14,624 nt of DNA from Clostridiales bacterium UBA1728 (GTDB lineage: Bacteria; Bacillota; Clostridia; Oscillospirales; Oscillospiraceae): assembly GCA_002315975.1 (NCBI GenBank), contig DCIK01000024.1:1-14624 (forward strand), in the 5' to 3' direction. Positions 6,019 through 11,659 of this stretch are shown piece by piece. The stretch's first letter is position 1, and the number at the start of each line of letters is the position of its first letter. A model generated the notes under the pieces. That model saw nothing but the letters and a program-made list of their open reading frames with translations, was not told where the DNA came from and made no database searches. Made by a program: the position numbers and the translations under genes.

Positions 6019-7077
6019 ATGTTCGTAAAGATTCCCTTCGTTGAGAATGAGATGGAGCCCGTGGACTTCCGCCCCGGTATGTTCGGCGGCGATCCCACCC
6101 CCATCAAGAACACCCCCGTCTCCCCCCGCCAGAACACCATGTCCATGTTCTACGACAAGAAGCCCTACTGGATGCAGGCCAGCGGCGAGGTCGCCTTTGT
6201 CCGCGATCCCTGGTCCAGCCATATGGGCCGCGGCGGTAACCCCGGTCTGGTGGATGATCTGGGCGTTGAGTGGGTTTATGAGCCCACTGCCGGCGGTTCC
6301 ATCGTCCATCCCGAGAAGCCCCAGCTCCTTGAGGATGTGAACGAGTGGAAGGAAAAGATCCATCTGCCCGATCCCAGCAAGTGGGAGTGGGAAGAATCCG
6401 TCAAGAACAACAAGATCGACACCCGCTACTCCCAGCAGGTCTCCTACTCCAACGGCTTCGGCTTCGAGCGTCTGATCTCCCTGATGGGCTTTGTGCCCGC
6501 CGCCATGGCTCTGCTGGACGAGGAGCAGACCGAGGCCATCAAGGAAATGAATCAGGCCTTCGCCGACTTCGCCTGCCAGGTCATCGATCTGGAGTGCAAG
6601 TACTTCCCCGCCGTTGACATTATCAACTTCCACGACGACTGGGGCTCCCAGCAGTCCACCTTCTTCTCCGAGGAGATCGCCCGTGAGCTGTATCTGCCCT
6701 ACATGAAGCAGATCTGCGACTGCATCCACGCCCACGGCCGTATTGCCTCCCTCCATTCCTGCGGCCACAACGACAAGCGCGTGCAGGTCTTTATCGATGC
6801 CGGCTTCGACGAGTGGGGCCCCCAGACCATGAACGATATCGAGTGGCTCTACGACAACTACGGCGACCAGATCGTCTTCGCCGTGTGGCCCGACCGCAAC
6901 GACATCGCCTCCCTGTCCGACGAGGAGCAGCGCGCCGAGGCCCGCAGGTTCGTTGACCGCTTCTCCGCCCCCGGCAAGCCCGCTACCCTGAGCATTCAGG
7001 TGGCCCGCACCACCGGCAAGGCCTTCCAGGACGAGGTCTACCGCTACTCCCGCCAGCTCTACGCCGAGCGCGGCTAA
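6019..7077 (+). CDS. Uroporphyrinogen decarboxylase-fold protein, probable methyltransferase (paralog 1)
   Basis: This 352-residue protein belongs to the URO-D superfamily, which includes true uroporphyrinogen decarboxylase and MtaA/MtbA/CmuA-type corrinoid or coenzyme methyltransferases. The N-terminal residues of real HemE are not apparent. Residues 246-250 are HSCGH, matching the His-X-Cys zinc pair of the methyltransferases, but no Cys follows to the C-terminus, so the usual third ligand is missing. NFHDDWGSQQ at 203-212 is another family block. AAAGGAG lies 8 bases before the ATG. It is gap-free alignable with the protein at 8311-9369; residues 69-113 are identical in both. Codons strongly favour C-ending forms, suggesting high expression. 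Substrate unknown; no corrinoid protein gene is adjacent. Confidence 0.85.
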   Translation: MFVKIPFVENEMEPVDFRPGMFGGDPTPIKNTPVSPRQNTMSMFYDKKPYWMQASGEVAFVRDPWSSHMGRGGNPGLVDDLGVEWVYEPTAGGSIVHPEKPQLLEDVNEWKEKIHLPDPSKWEWEESVKNNKIDTRYSQQVSYSNGFGFERLISLMGFVPAAMALLDEEQTEAIKEMNQAFADFACQVIDLECKYFPAVDIINFHDDWGSQQSTFFSEEIARELYLPYMKQICDCIHAHGRIASLHSCGHNDKRVQVFIDAGFDEWGPQTMNDIEWLYDNYGDQIVFAVWPDRNDIASLSDEEQRAEARRFVDRFSAPGKPATLSIQVARTTGKAFQDEVYRYSRQLYAERG

Positions 7078-7089
7078 AGCTTCTGCAAA

Positions 7090-7189
7090 CCCTCTTGGCT
7101 CTCCTGTCGGCACAGCCGATGGGGGAGCTGCCGCGAAGCGGCTGAGGGGGAATTCCCGCCCATTGCTTCGCAACAGGGGAGCCAAGGGG
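7090..7189. repeat. Palindromic repeat with nested hairpin (TTGGCTC...GAGCCAA type)
   Basis: An outer stem pairs 7090-7107 with 7173-7189 (TTGGCTC against GAGCCAA, continuing to CCTGT/ACAGG). Inside it GCCGC-GAA-GCGGC forms a small hairpin with GGGGGAGCTG and GAGGGGG beside it. Repeats of this design are common between genes in gut Clostridia (established impression, not searched). It starts 13 bases after the stop of the URO-D-fold gene. Confidence 0.75.
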
Positions 7190-7197
7190 CCGAGAGC

Positions 7198-7289
7198 AAA
7201 AATGAGGCTGTAAGGTAAGTTTCTGTCATTGCGAACCAGTCCGCAGACTGGTGTGGCAATGACAGGCTTTTACACAGCCTCATTTTTTT
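7198..7289. terminator. Bidirectional terminator with a GTCATTGCGAACC repeat nested in its loop
   Basis: A 14-bp outer stem (7198-7211 with 7274-7287) begins with AAAAA and ends in a T-run to 7289, so it can terminate the URO-D-fold gene from one side and the lipoprotein gene from the other. Inside it a complete palindromic repeat, CTGTCATTGC...GCAATGACAG (7223-7265) with inner CCAGTC/GACTGG, occupies the loop. Confidence 0.8.
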
Positions 7290-7306
7290 GCTATTATCCC
7301 GCTATG

Positions 7307-7915
7307 TTACCAGATCGGATTGGCGTAGATGCGGATGGCCTCGTCGCTGAGATAGACCTTGTTGAGCACATAGGCGGAGCTGAGATTCACGCCCTTGACC
7401 TCGGTTTTGGTGCGAAGCTCCTCGGCAAAGGCTTTGGCATCGTCGGCGTTCTCATAAACGCCCAGCTGGATGCTGTAGCCGACCTGACCGGGGGTCTCGT
7501 AGAGATAGGCGTTGTAGCCGGCCTTGCGCAGCAGCAGCACGCAGGCCTCGCAGTTGGCCCGCTCGTTGGAATAGGCCACGGCCACCGCGTGCACCTTTTT
7601 CAGATTCTCATCGCCGGTAAAGAGGTCCACCGGGTTTTCCACCGCCTTGGGTGTGGGTTCCGGCGTGGGTTCCGGGGTCGGCTCAGGGGTAGGTTCCGGA
7701 GTGGGTTCGGGTGTGGGCTCCGGAGCGGGCTCCGGAGTGGGCTCCGGGGTCGGCTCCGGGGTCGGCTCCGGCGTGGGGGCGACGGTGACCGCCGGCTCCG
7801 CTTCGGCAGTGGGTGCGGGGGCTTCTTCGGCTTTTTGCCCGCAGCCGGAGAGCAGGAGCAGGGCAATGAGGGCAACGCTCAGCGCAAGCAGACAGATTTT
7901 GCGGTTTTTCATCAT
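7307..7915 (-). CDS. Pro-Glu-rich lipoprotein with a C-terminal SPOR-like domain
   Basis: A predicted lipoprotein of 202 residues. The signal has basic MMKNRK, a hydrophobic core and lipobox LSGC with Cys25. Residues 47-90 are a Thr-Pro-Glu-Pro repeat (12-bp DNA unit, 7646-7777), probably an extended spacer across the cell wall. The C-terminal part, notably YSIQLGVYENADDAKAFAEE at about 147-166, resembles SPOR domains, which bind denuded peptidoglycan glycan strands at division or sporulation septa; the preceding AVAYSNERANCEACVLLLR may be another such half. GGAGA lies 6 bases before the first ATG. It is a single-gene unit opposite to both URO-D-fold genes. The SPOR call is from pattern only. 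Confidence 0.8.
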   Translation of the reverse strand: MMKNRKICLLALSVALIALLLLSGCGQKAEEAPAPTAEAEPAVTVAPTPEPTPEPTPEPTPEPAPEPTPEPTPEPTPEPTPEPTPEPTPKAVENPVDLFTGDENLKKVHAVAVAYSNERANCEACVLLLRKAGYNAYLYETPGQVGYSIQLGVYENADDAKAFAEELRTKTEVKGVNLSSAYVLNKVYLSDEAIRIYANPIW

Positions 7916-8052
7916 GGCATTTCTCCATTCCTATGGCTCTAAAATGCGGATAGAATCCGGGTCTTATGCGTTTGTTTTTTCTCTCTGTGTCTTCCTTGTC
8001 CGGTGTTGGTACAAAAGTCTGAAAGCAATGATTTTTCTCCTCTGAAGGTTCC

Positions 8053-8132
8053 TGTAGGGCTCGGCCTCCCGGACGAGCCGCAAACCGATACGCGGAGGAT
8101 AGCAGCGGCTCGTCCGGAGGCCGAGCCCTACA
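8053..8132. repeat. Long perfect-armed palindrome (GGCTCGTCCGGAGG type)
   Basis: Arms 8053-8081 and 8105-8132 are reverse complements except for one extra C in the left arm, around a 23-base centre. Single arms recur at 5607-5633 and 9454-9482. The repeat could form a very stable hairpin of about 28 bp. Elsewhere in 7916-8233 I see only a short inverted pair TTTCCGCA/TGCGGAAA (8185-8220) before the next promoter. Confidence 0.85.
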
Positions 8133-8233
8133 TTTAATAATTTAGCACAAGCCCGCCCCTGCGTCAAGGGACAGCACTTTTACTTTTCCGCACTTCCACA
8201 GGCAAGTCATAATGCGGAAAGCATCGGCTTTTC

Positions 8234-8262
8234 TTGACAATGCATTTTATGCATGGTAACAT
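8234..8262 (+). promoter_or_regulatory. Promoter of the second URO-D-fold gene
   Basis: TTGACA (8234-8239), a 17-base spacer containing ATGCA-TTTTA-TGCAT (an inverted repeat), and TAACAT (8257-8262). It matches the promoter at 5717-5745 almost base for base through the spacer, suggesting duplication with the gene and possibly a shared operator. The leader is only about 40 bases. Confidence 0.8.
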
Positions 8263-8310
8263 AGCATCAGCAAACTTCATTTTATCGAAATTTCAAAAGG
8301 AGAAAAGACC

Positions 8311-9369
8311 ATGTTTCTGAAGTATCCCTATCAGGAAACCGAGATTCGTGCCTGCGAGATGCAGCCCGGTATGTTCGGCGGCCCCGCTACCCCCGTCTAC
8401 ACCTATCCCATCACCCCCAGAGAGAACCTGCATATGCTCTACAACGAGCGCAAGCCCCTGTGGCTGCCTCTGAGCGGCGATGCCAAGTACACCATGGACC
8501 CCTGGAACAACCGCATGGGTCGCGGCGGCAACCCCGGTCTCGTTGACGATCTGGGCGTTGAGTGGGTTTACGAGCCCACCGCCGGCGGCTCCATCGTTCA
8601 CCCCGAGAAGCCCCAGCTCCTTGAGGACGTGAACGAGTGGAAGGAAAAGGTTCACCTGCCCGATCCCAAGACCTGGGACTGGGAGGGTGCTGTGGAGCGC
8701 GCCAAGATCGACTCCCGCTACTCCCTCGAAGTCAGCTACACCAACGGCTTCTGGTTCGAGCGTCTCATCTCCATGATGGGCTTCGTTCCCGCCGCCATGG
8801 CTCTGCTGGACGAGGAGCAGACCGATGCCATCAAGGAAATGTTCCAGGCCTTCACCGACTTCGCCTGCGAGGTCGTTGAGCTGAACGTGCACTACTTCCC
8901 CCAGATCGACATCATCAACTTCCACGATGACTGGGGTTCCCAGCAGTCCACCTTCTTCTCCGAAGAGATCGCCCGCGAGCTGTTCCTGCCCTACATGAAG
9001 CAGCTCTGCGACAAGATTCACTCCCTGGGCCGCGTGGCCTCCATCCACTCCTGCGGCCACAACGACAAGCGCGTGCAGGTGTTCATCGACGCCGGCATCG
9101 ACGAGTGGGCTCCCCAGCTCATGAACGACATTGAGTGGCTCTACGACAACTACGGCGACAAGATCATCCTCCACGCCTTCCCCACCCGCGAGGACATTCC
9201 TCAGCTCTCCGAGGAAGAGCAGCGCGCCGAGGCCCGCAAGTTCGTCGACCGCTTCTCCGAGCCCGGCAAGCCCGTCCTTCTGGCCGGCACCGCCCGTGCC
9301 CGCCTGACCGACGCCTTCAAGGAAGAGGTCTACGTCTACTCCCGCAAGAAGTACTTCGAGCGCGGCTAA
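8311..9369 (+). CDS. Uroporphyrinogen decarboxylase-fold protein, probable methyltransferase (paralog 2)
   Basis: Like the 6019-7077 protein it has 352 residues, and the two align without gaps at roughly two-thirds identity. Conservation is uneven: residues 69-113, the NFHDDWGSQQ region and HSCGHNDKRVQVFIDAG are nearly unchanged, while the first 65 residues and about 285-335 diverge, as expected if catalysis is shared and substrate differs. HSCGH (246-250) is present and again no Cys follows it. AAAGGAG precedes the ATG by 8 bases. It has its own promoter and a terminator at 9556-9603. It is more likely a methyltransferase-type enzyme than HemE, but the reaction is unknown. Confidence 0.85.
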   Translation: MFLKYPYQETEIRACEMQPGMFGGPATPVYTYPITPRENLHMLYNERKPLWLPLSGDAKYTMDPWNNRMGRGGNPGLVDDLGVEWVYEPTAGGSIVHPEKPQLLEDVNEWKEKVHLPDPKTWDWEGAVERAKIDSRYSLEVSYTNGFWFERLISMMGFVPAAMALLDEEQTDAIKEMFQAFTDFACEVVELNVHYFPQIDIINFHDDWGSQQSTFFSEEIARELFLPYMKQLCDKIHSLGRVASIHSCGHNDKRVQVFIDAGIDEWAPQLMNDIEWLYDNYGDKIILHAFPTREDIPQLSEEEQRAEARKFVDRFSEPGKPVLLAGTARARLTDAFKEEVYVYSRKKYFERG

Positions 9370-9397
9370 GGCGGCGGAAATTTCCCGAACCAAGCCC

Positions 9398-9526
9398 CTG
9401 TCATTGCGAACCATGCCGCAGCATGGTGTGGCAATCCGCGTCCCCCGTCCCCTGTAGGGCTCGGCCTCCCGGACGAGCCGCAGAGAGAACGGATTGCCGC
9501 GTCGCTTCGCTCCTCGCAATGACAGA
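9398..9526. repeat. Composite nested repeat
   Basis: The outer arms CTGTCATTGCGA (9398-9409) and TCGCAATGACAG (9515-9526) pair. Inside lie CCATGC/GCATGG, then GCAATCCG pairing with CGGATTGC, and in the centre one arm of the GGCTCGTCCGGAGG-type repeat (9454-9482). It looks like repeats assembled one within another. Confidence 0.8.
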
Positions 9527-9555
9527 CTTCTTACGCAACTCCTTAGACCAGGCGC

Positions 9556-9603
9556 AAAAGAACAGTTCGCAGCCACGCAAAGAGGGCTGTGAACTGTTCT
9601 TTT
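9556..9603. terminator. Bidirectional intrinsic terminator
   Basis: AAAAGAACAGTTC (9556-9568) pairs with GAACTGTTCTTTT (9591-9603), extended by AGCC/GGCT around a 10-base loop. The A-run and T-run serve both strands: the second URO-D-fold gene from the left and the hydrolase gene from the right. Confidence 0.9.
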
Positions 9604-9605
9604 CC

Positions 9606-10271
9606 TTATTCTGATACAGATGTCGTCCCCTCATCCTCCAGCAGCCACGCGAAGCCACGGCGCATCCGCTCCAAGGGCTCGGTAAAGTGATTGCCCTCGT
9701 TCCACTCCAGCGTGCAGACGCAATGGGAGGCATAGTATTCGTATAGCTCGTTGAGGGCGGCTGCCACAGTGCGCATCTGCCGATTGCGGCTTTTGCTCTC
9801 CTTTTTGCCGAGACTCAGGTAGATTCTCGCATCCTCTGACAGGGGCGCGGAGCGCACATAGTCGGGCAGTCCCGGATACCAGAAGCTGGCAGACACGGCG
9901 GCGCAGCCGGAAAAGGCGCGGCTCTCGTGGAGCGCCCAGAGGGCGAAGAGCCCCGCCAGGGAGTAGCCGCCGATATGGCAGGGCAGTCCGGCGTAGGCCG
10001 CGGGCAGGGCGGATTCCAGCCGGGAGAGTGTCTCGCAACCATGACCGGAAAAGCCCTCGTCCCCGAAAACAGCCTCGGCCGGCCAGGGGGAGAGCTCGCT
10101 GTTCCAGTCGCAGAGCCGAAAAACGGCGAGGGCAAAGGGCGCGGAGCCTTCCAAAGCGTGAAAAAGCGCCTCCGCATCTTCGCGTTCGCCGGAGGCAAGG
10201 TAGACCAGCAGCGAGCGGGGCGCTGCGTCTGTGGCGTAGATCGTGCCGCCGTCCCAAGGGGAAATAACCAT
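9606..10271 (-). CDS. Alpha/beta hydrolase, esterase-like
   Basis: A probable cytoplasmic serine hydrolase of 221 residues. GGYSLAG at 101-107 is the nucleophile elbow with Ser104, and GNHF places a likely catalytic His at 195. The acidic residue is not certain. Before the elbow, FGDEGFSGHGCETL and the SLAGLFALWALHES helix resemble small esterases of the esterase-D/Fes-like group. No signal peptide is present. The frame runs 35 codons further upstream, but ATG at 10269-10271 is chosen because AGGAGG lies 7 bases before it and the extension would cross the promoter. Substrate unknown. Confidence 0.8.
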   Translation of the reverse strand: MVISPWDGGTIYATDAAPRSLLVYLASGEREDAEALFHALEGSAPFALAVFRLCDWNSELSPWPAEAVFGDEGFSGHGCETLSRLESALPAAYAGLPCHIGGYSLAGLFALWALHESRAFSGCAAVSASFWYPGLPDYVRSAPLSEDARIYLSLGKKESKSRNRQMRTVAAALNELYEYYASHCVCTLEWNEGNHFTEPLERMRRGFAWLLEDEGTTSVSE

Positions 10272-10292
10272 AAATCTCCCTCCTTTTGCCCT

Positions 10293-10322
10293 ATTATAGG
10301 CCGGGAGCGTCCGGAAGCGCAA
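10293..10322 (-). promoter_or_regulatory. Promoter of the hydrolase gene
   Basis: On the minus strand TATAAT occupies 10298-10293 and TTGCGC 10322-10317, with an 18-base spacer. The predicted leader is about 15 bases. It is divergent from the tRNA promoter. Confidence 0.6.
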
Positions 10323-10341
10323 GAAAAAAATAAAAAAGCGA

Positions 10342-10370
10342 TTGACATCATGTGGAAGATATGTTATTAT
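10342..10370 (+). promoter_or_regulatory. Promoter of the tRNA cluster
   Basis: TTGACA (10342-10347), 17-base spacer and TATTAT (10365-10370), 30 bases before tRNA-Arg. A strong sigma-A-type promoter is expected for stable RNA genes. Confidence 0.85.
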
Positions 10371-10400
10371 ACTCAAGCGCCTGATAGTAGGCAGAAATGA

Positions 10401-10477
10401 GCGCCAGTAGCTCAGCCGGATAGAGCAACTGCCTTCTAAGCAGTAGGCCGGGGGTTCGAGTCCCTCCTGGCGCGCCA
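10401..10477 (+). tRNA. tRNA-Arg (anticodon TCT)
   Basis: The acceptor stem GCGCCAG/CTGGCGC, D arm, anticodon stem ACTGC/GCAGT with loop CTTCTAA, T arm with TTCGAGT and encoded CCA are all present. It is first in the cluster and reads AGA/AGG codons. Confidence 0.97.
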
Positions 10478-10502
10478 GTCCGCAAAGACTCGAAAAGCGT
10501 AT

Positions 10503-10580
10503 GGTGGGTGTAGCTCAGTCGGTTAGAGTGCCAGATTGTGGATCTGGATGTCGTGGGTTCGAGTCCCATCTCCCACCCCA
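10503..10580 (+). tRNA. tRNA-His (anticodon GTG)
   Basis: Anticodon loop TTGTGGA between CCAGA and TCTGG, T loop TTCGAGT, encoded CCA. The extra 5' G (10503) faces C73 as required of tRNA-His. The acceptor stem has a T-T mismatch at its sixth pair (10509 against 10571). Confidence 0.95.
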
Positions 10581-10584
10581 TTGA

Positions 10585-10619
10585 ACCGGGGATTGGAAAG
10601 CCACCAATTCCCGGTTTTT
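10585..10619 (+). terminator. Terminator-like hairpin between tRNA-His and tRNA-Gln
   Basis: A 12-bp stem (10585-10596 with 10604-10615, one G-T pair) with a 7-base loop is followed by TTTTT. It ends 11 bases before tRNA-Gln, so it may attenuate the distal tRNAs or serve in processing. Confidence 0.7.
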
Positions 10620-10630
10620 CTATCCCATAT

Positions 10631-10706
10631 TGGGATGTCGCCAAGCGGTAAGGCACAGGACTTTGACTCCTGCATCTCGCGCGTTCGAATCGCGCCATCC
10701 CAGCCA
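10631..10706 (+). tRNA. tRNA-Gln (anticodon TTG)
   Basis: Acceptor stem TGGGATG/CATCCCA, anticodon loop CTTTGAC between CAGGA and TCCTG, T stem GCGCG/CGCGC, encoded CCA. Confidence 0.97.
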
Positions 10707-10734
10707 TCGGGCTGGCAGAAGTCAGCCCATATAC

Positions 10735-10810
10735 GATTCAGTAGCTCAGTCGGCAGAGCAACTGCCTTTTAAGCAGTGGGTCCGGGGTTCGAATCCCCGC
10801 TGAGTCACCA
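10735..10810 (+). tRNA. tRNA-Lys (anticodon TTT)
   Basis: Acceptor stem GATTCAG/CTGAGTC, anticodon loop CTTTTAA between ACTGC and GCAGT, T loop TTCGAAT, encoded CCA. Last tRNA of the cluster. Confidence 0.97.
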
Positions 10811-10846
10811 ACAAAAAAGACACCTTAGGGTGTCTTTTTTCGTTGG
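10807..10846. terminator. Bidirectional terminator after the tRNA cluster
   Basis: AAAAAAGACACC pairs with GGTGTCTTTTTT around TTAG, extended outward by ACCAAC/GTTGGT. The A-run and T-run let it stop the tRNA transcript and, on the minus strand, the spoVAC transcript. Confidence 0.92.
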
Positions 10847-10848
10847 TG

Positions 10849-10991
10849 AATGAAGTCGCCCTTACGGGCTAATGAAGAATGAAGTCGCTGCGCTAATGAA
10901 GAAATGAAGGTACGAAGACCTTTAACAAGGGCGGCTTTGCTTCATTAACGAGCGCAGCGAGTGTCTTCATTCTGCTTCATTCTGCTTCATT
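10849..10991. repeat. AATGAAG array and its inverted counterpart
   Basis: AATGAAG occurs five times (10849, 10871, 10878, 10895, 10903) and its complement CTTCATT four times (10940, 10965, 10975, 10985). Pairs of units enclose short inserts such as CGCCC-TTAC-GGGC and CGCTGCGC; the latter matches GCGCAGCG inside the right-hand half. The whole folds as a long imperfect palindrome downstream of spoVAC. Confidence 0.75.
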
Positions 10992-11002
10992 TGGCGAAGC
11001 CC

Positions 11003-11440
11003 TCACCCGATCAGCACCAGCACAACCCCGTACACCACGCTGGCCACGGTGCCCAGTACGATAACCGGGCCGGCGATGGAGAACATTTTGGCGCAGCTGC
11101 CGGTGATGATGCCCTCGGCCTTGAACTCCAGCGCCGGGGAGACCATGGCGTTGCTGAAGCCCGTGATGGGCACCAGCGTTCCGGCACCGGCTTTGCGGGC
11201 AATATCGTCATAGACGCCGAAGCCCGTCAGCACAGCGCCCAGACCCACCAGCGTGATGCTCACCACGGCGGGCGCGTCCTCCTCGCTGAGTCCGGCGCGG
11301 AGATAGAGCTCCAGCAGCAGCTGCCCCAGGGTGCAGATGAGCCCGCCCACAAAAAAGGCCCAGAGCAGATCCTTGCCCATGGGGGATTTTCCCCGGTGCC
11401 GACTGACAAGATCGCCGTATTCATCGTTGGTCATTTTCAT
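11003..11440 (-). CDS. spoVAC: Stage V sporulation protein AC
   Basis: SpoVAC is an integral protein of the SpoVA channel in the inner spore membrane, which moves calcium-dipicolinic acid during sporulation and germination. The 145 residues match the family length. Recognisable segments are AFFVGGLICTLGQLL at 29-43, LVGLGAVLTGFGVYDDIARKAG at 64-85, and VPITGFSNAMVSPALEFKAEG at 90-110, with four hydrophobic stretches. ATG at 11438-11440 is chosen over a frame extending 40 codons upstream, because GAGAGGTG lies 7 bases before it. That site lies in a hairpin. spoVAD and spoVAE are not adjacent, so this is a lone copy here. Confidence 0.9.
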   Translation of the reverse strand: MKMTNDEYGDLVSRHRGKSPMGKDLLWAFFVGGLICTLGQLLLELYLRAGLSEEDAPAVVSITLVGLGAVLTGFGVYDDIARKAGAGTLVPITGFSNAMVSPALEFKAEGIITGSCAKMFSIAGPVIVLGTVASVVYGVVLVLIG

Positions 11441-11447
11441 AGCAAAA

Positions 11448-11478
11448 CACCTCTCGGTCACAGTGTGCCCGGGAGGTG
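11448..11478 (-). promoter_or_regulatory. Hairpin enclosing the spoVAC ribosome binding site
   Basis: On the minus strand CACCTCCCGG (11478-11469) pairs with CCGAGAGGTG (11457-11448), 10 bp with one G-T pair and an 11-base loop. The 3' arm contains the AGAGGTG site used by spoVAC, so folding would hide it. CATAATG at 11488-11482 weakly resembles a sigma-G -10 box; if it is the promoter, the hairpin would begin almost at the 5' end. Confidence 0.5.
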
Positions 11479-11515
11479 CTGCATTATGCGAACCCCCGAT
11501 AGAAATCAGACAATC

Positions 11516-11617
11516 TTTGCGGTAAAAATTGCGCCATACTTCGTTAAGCTTCTTGAGCATATATTTCCATTATGCTCTGCGAAGCTTGCCTCGTCTGACG
11601 CAATTTTTCCTCGCAAA
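11516..11617. repeat. Long imperfect palindrome between spoVAC and the hypothetical gene
   Basis: Nested stems: TTTGCG with CGCAAA (outer), AAAAATTGCG with CGCAATTTTT, AAGCTTC with GAAGCTT, and GAGCATA with TATGCTC around a 9-base loop. It lies downstream of the 11660-12067 gene and upstream of spoVAC, and might also end the former transcript. Confidence 0.7.
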
Positions 11618-11659
11618 TCTTTGCCTTCTTCTTATCCAGGCTTCGTATTATTCGCCGCT

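Noticed and set aside
5848..9576. Long minus-strand frames opposite both URO-D-fold genes
   Set aside because: Both are shadows whose similarity to each other only mirrors the paralogous genes on the plus strand.
9401..9733. Minus-strand 110-codon frame with VIARSEATRQSV-like segment
   Set aside because: It translates the GTCATTGCGA repeat and the terminator; such frames recur wherever the repeat does and are not genes.
10272..10376. 35-codon N-terminal extension of the hydrolase
   Set aside because: It crosses a TATAAT promoter and the good ribosome binding site that precedes the internal ATG at 10271.
10849..10991. Possible CRISPR array
   Set aside because: The repeat is only 7 bases, spacing is irregular, units occur in both orientations, and no cas gene is present.
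11441..11560. 40-codon N-terminal extension of SpoVAC
   Set aside because: It passes through hairpins, is not SpoVAC-like, and the shorter form has the family length and a ribosome binding site.
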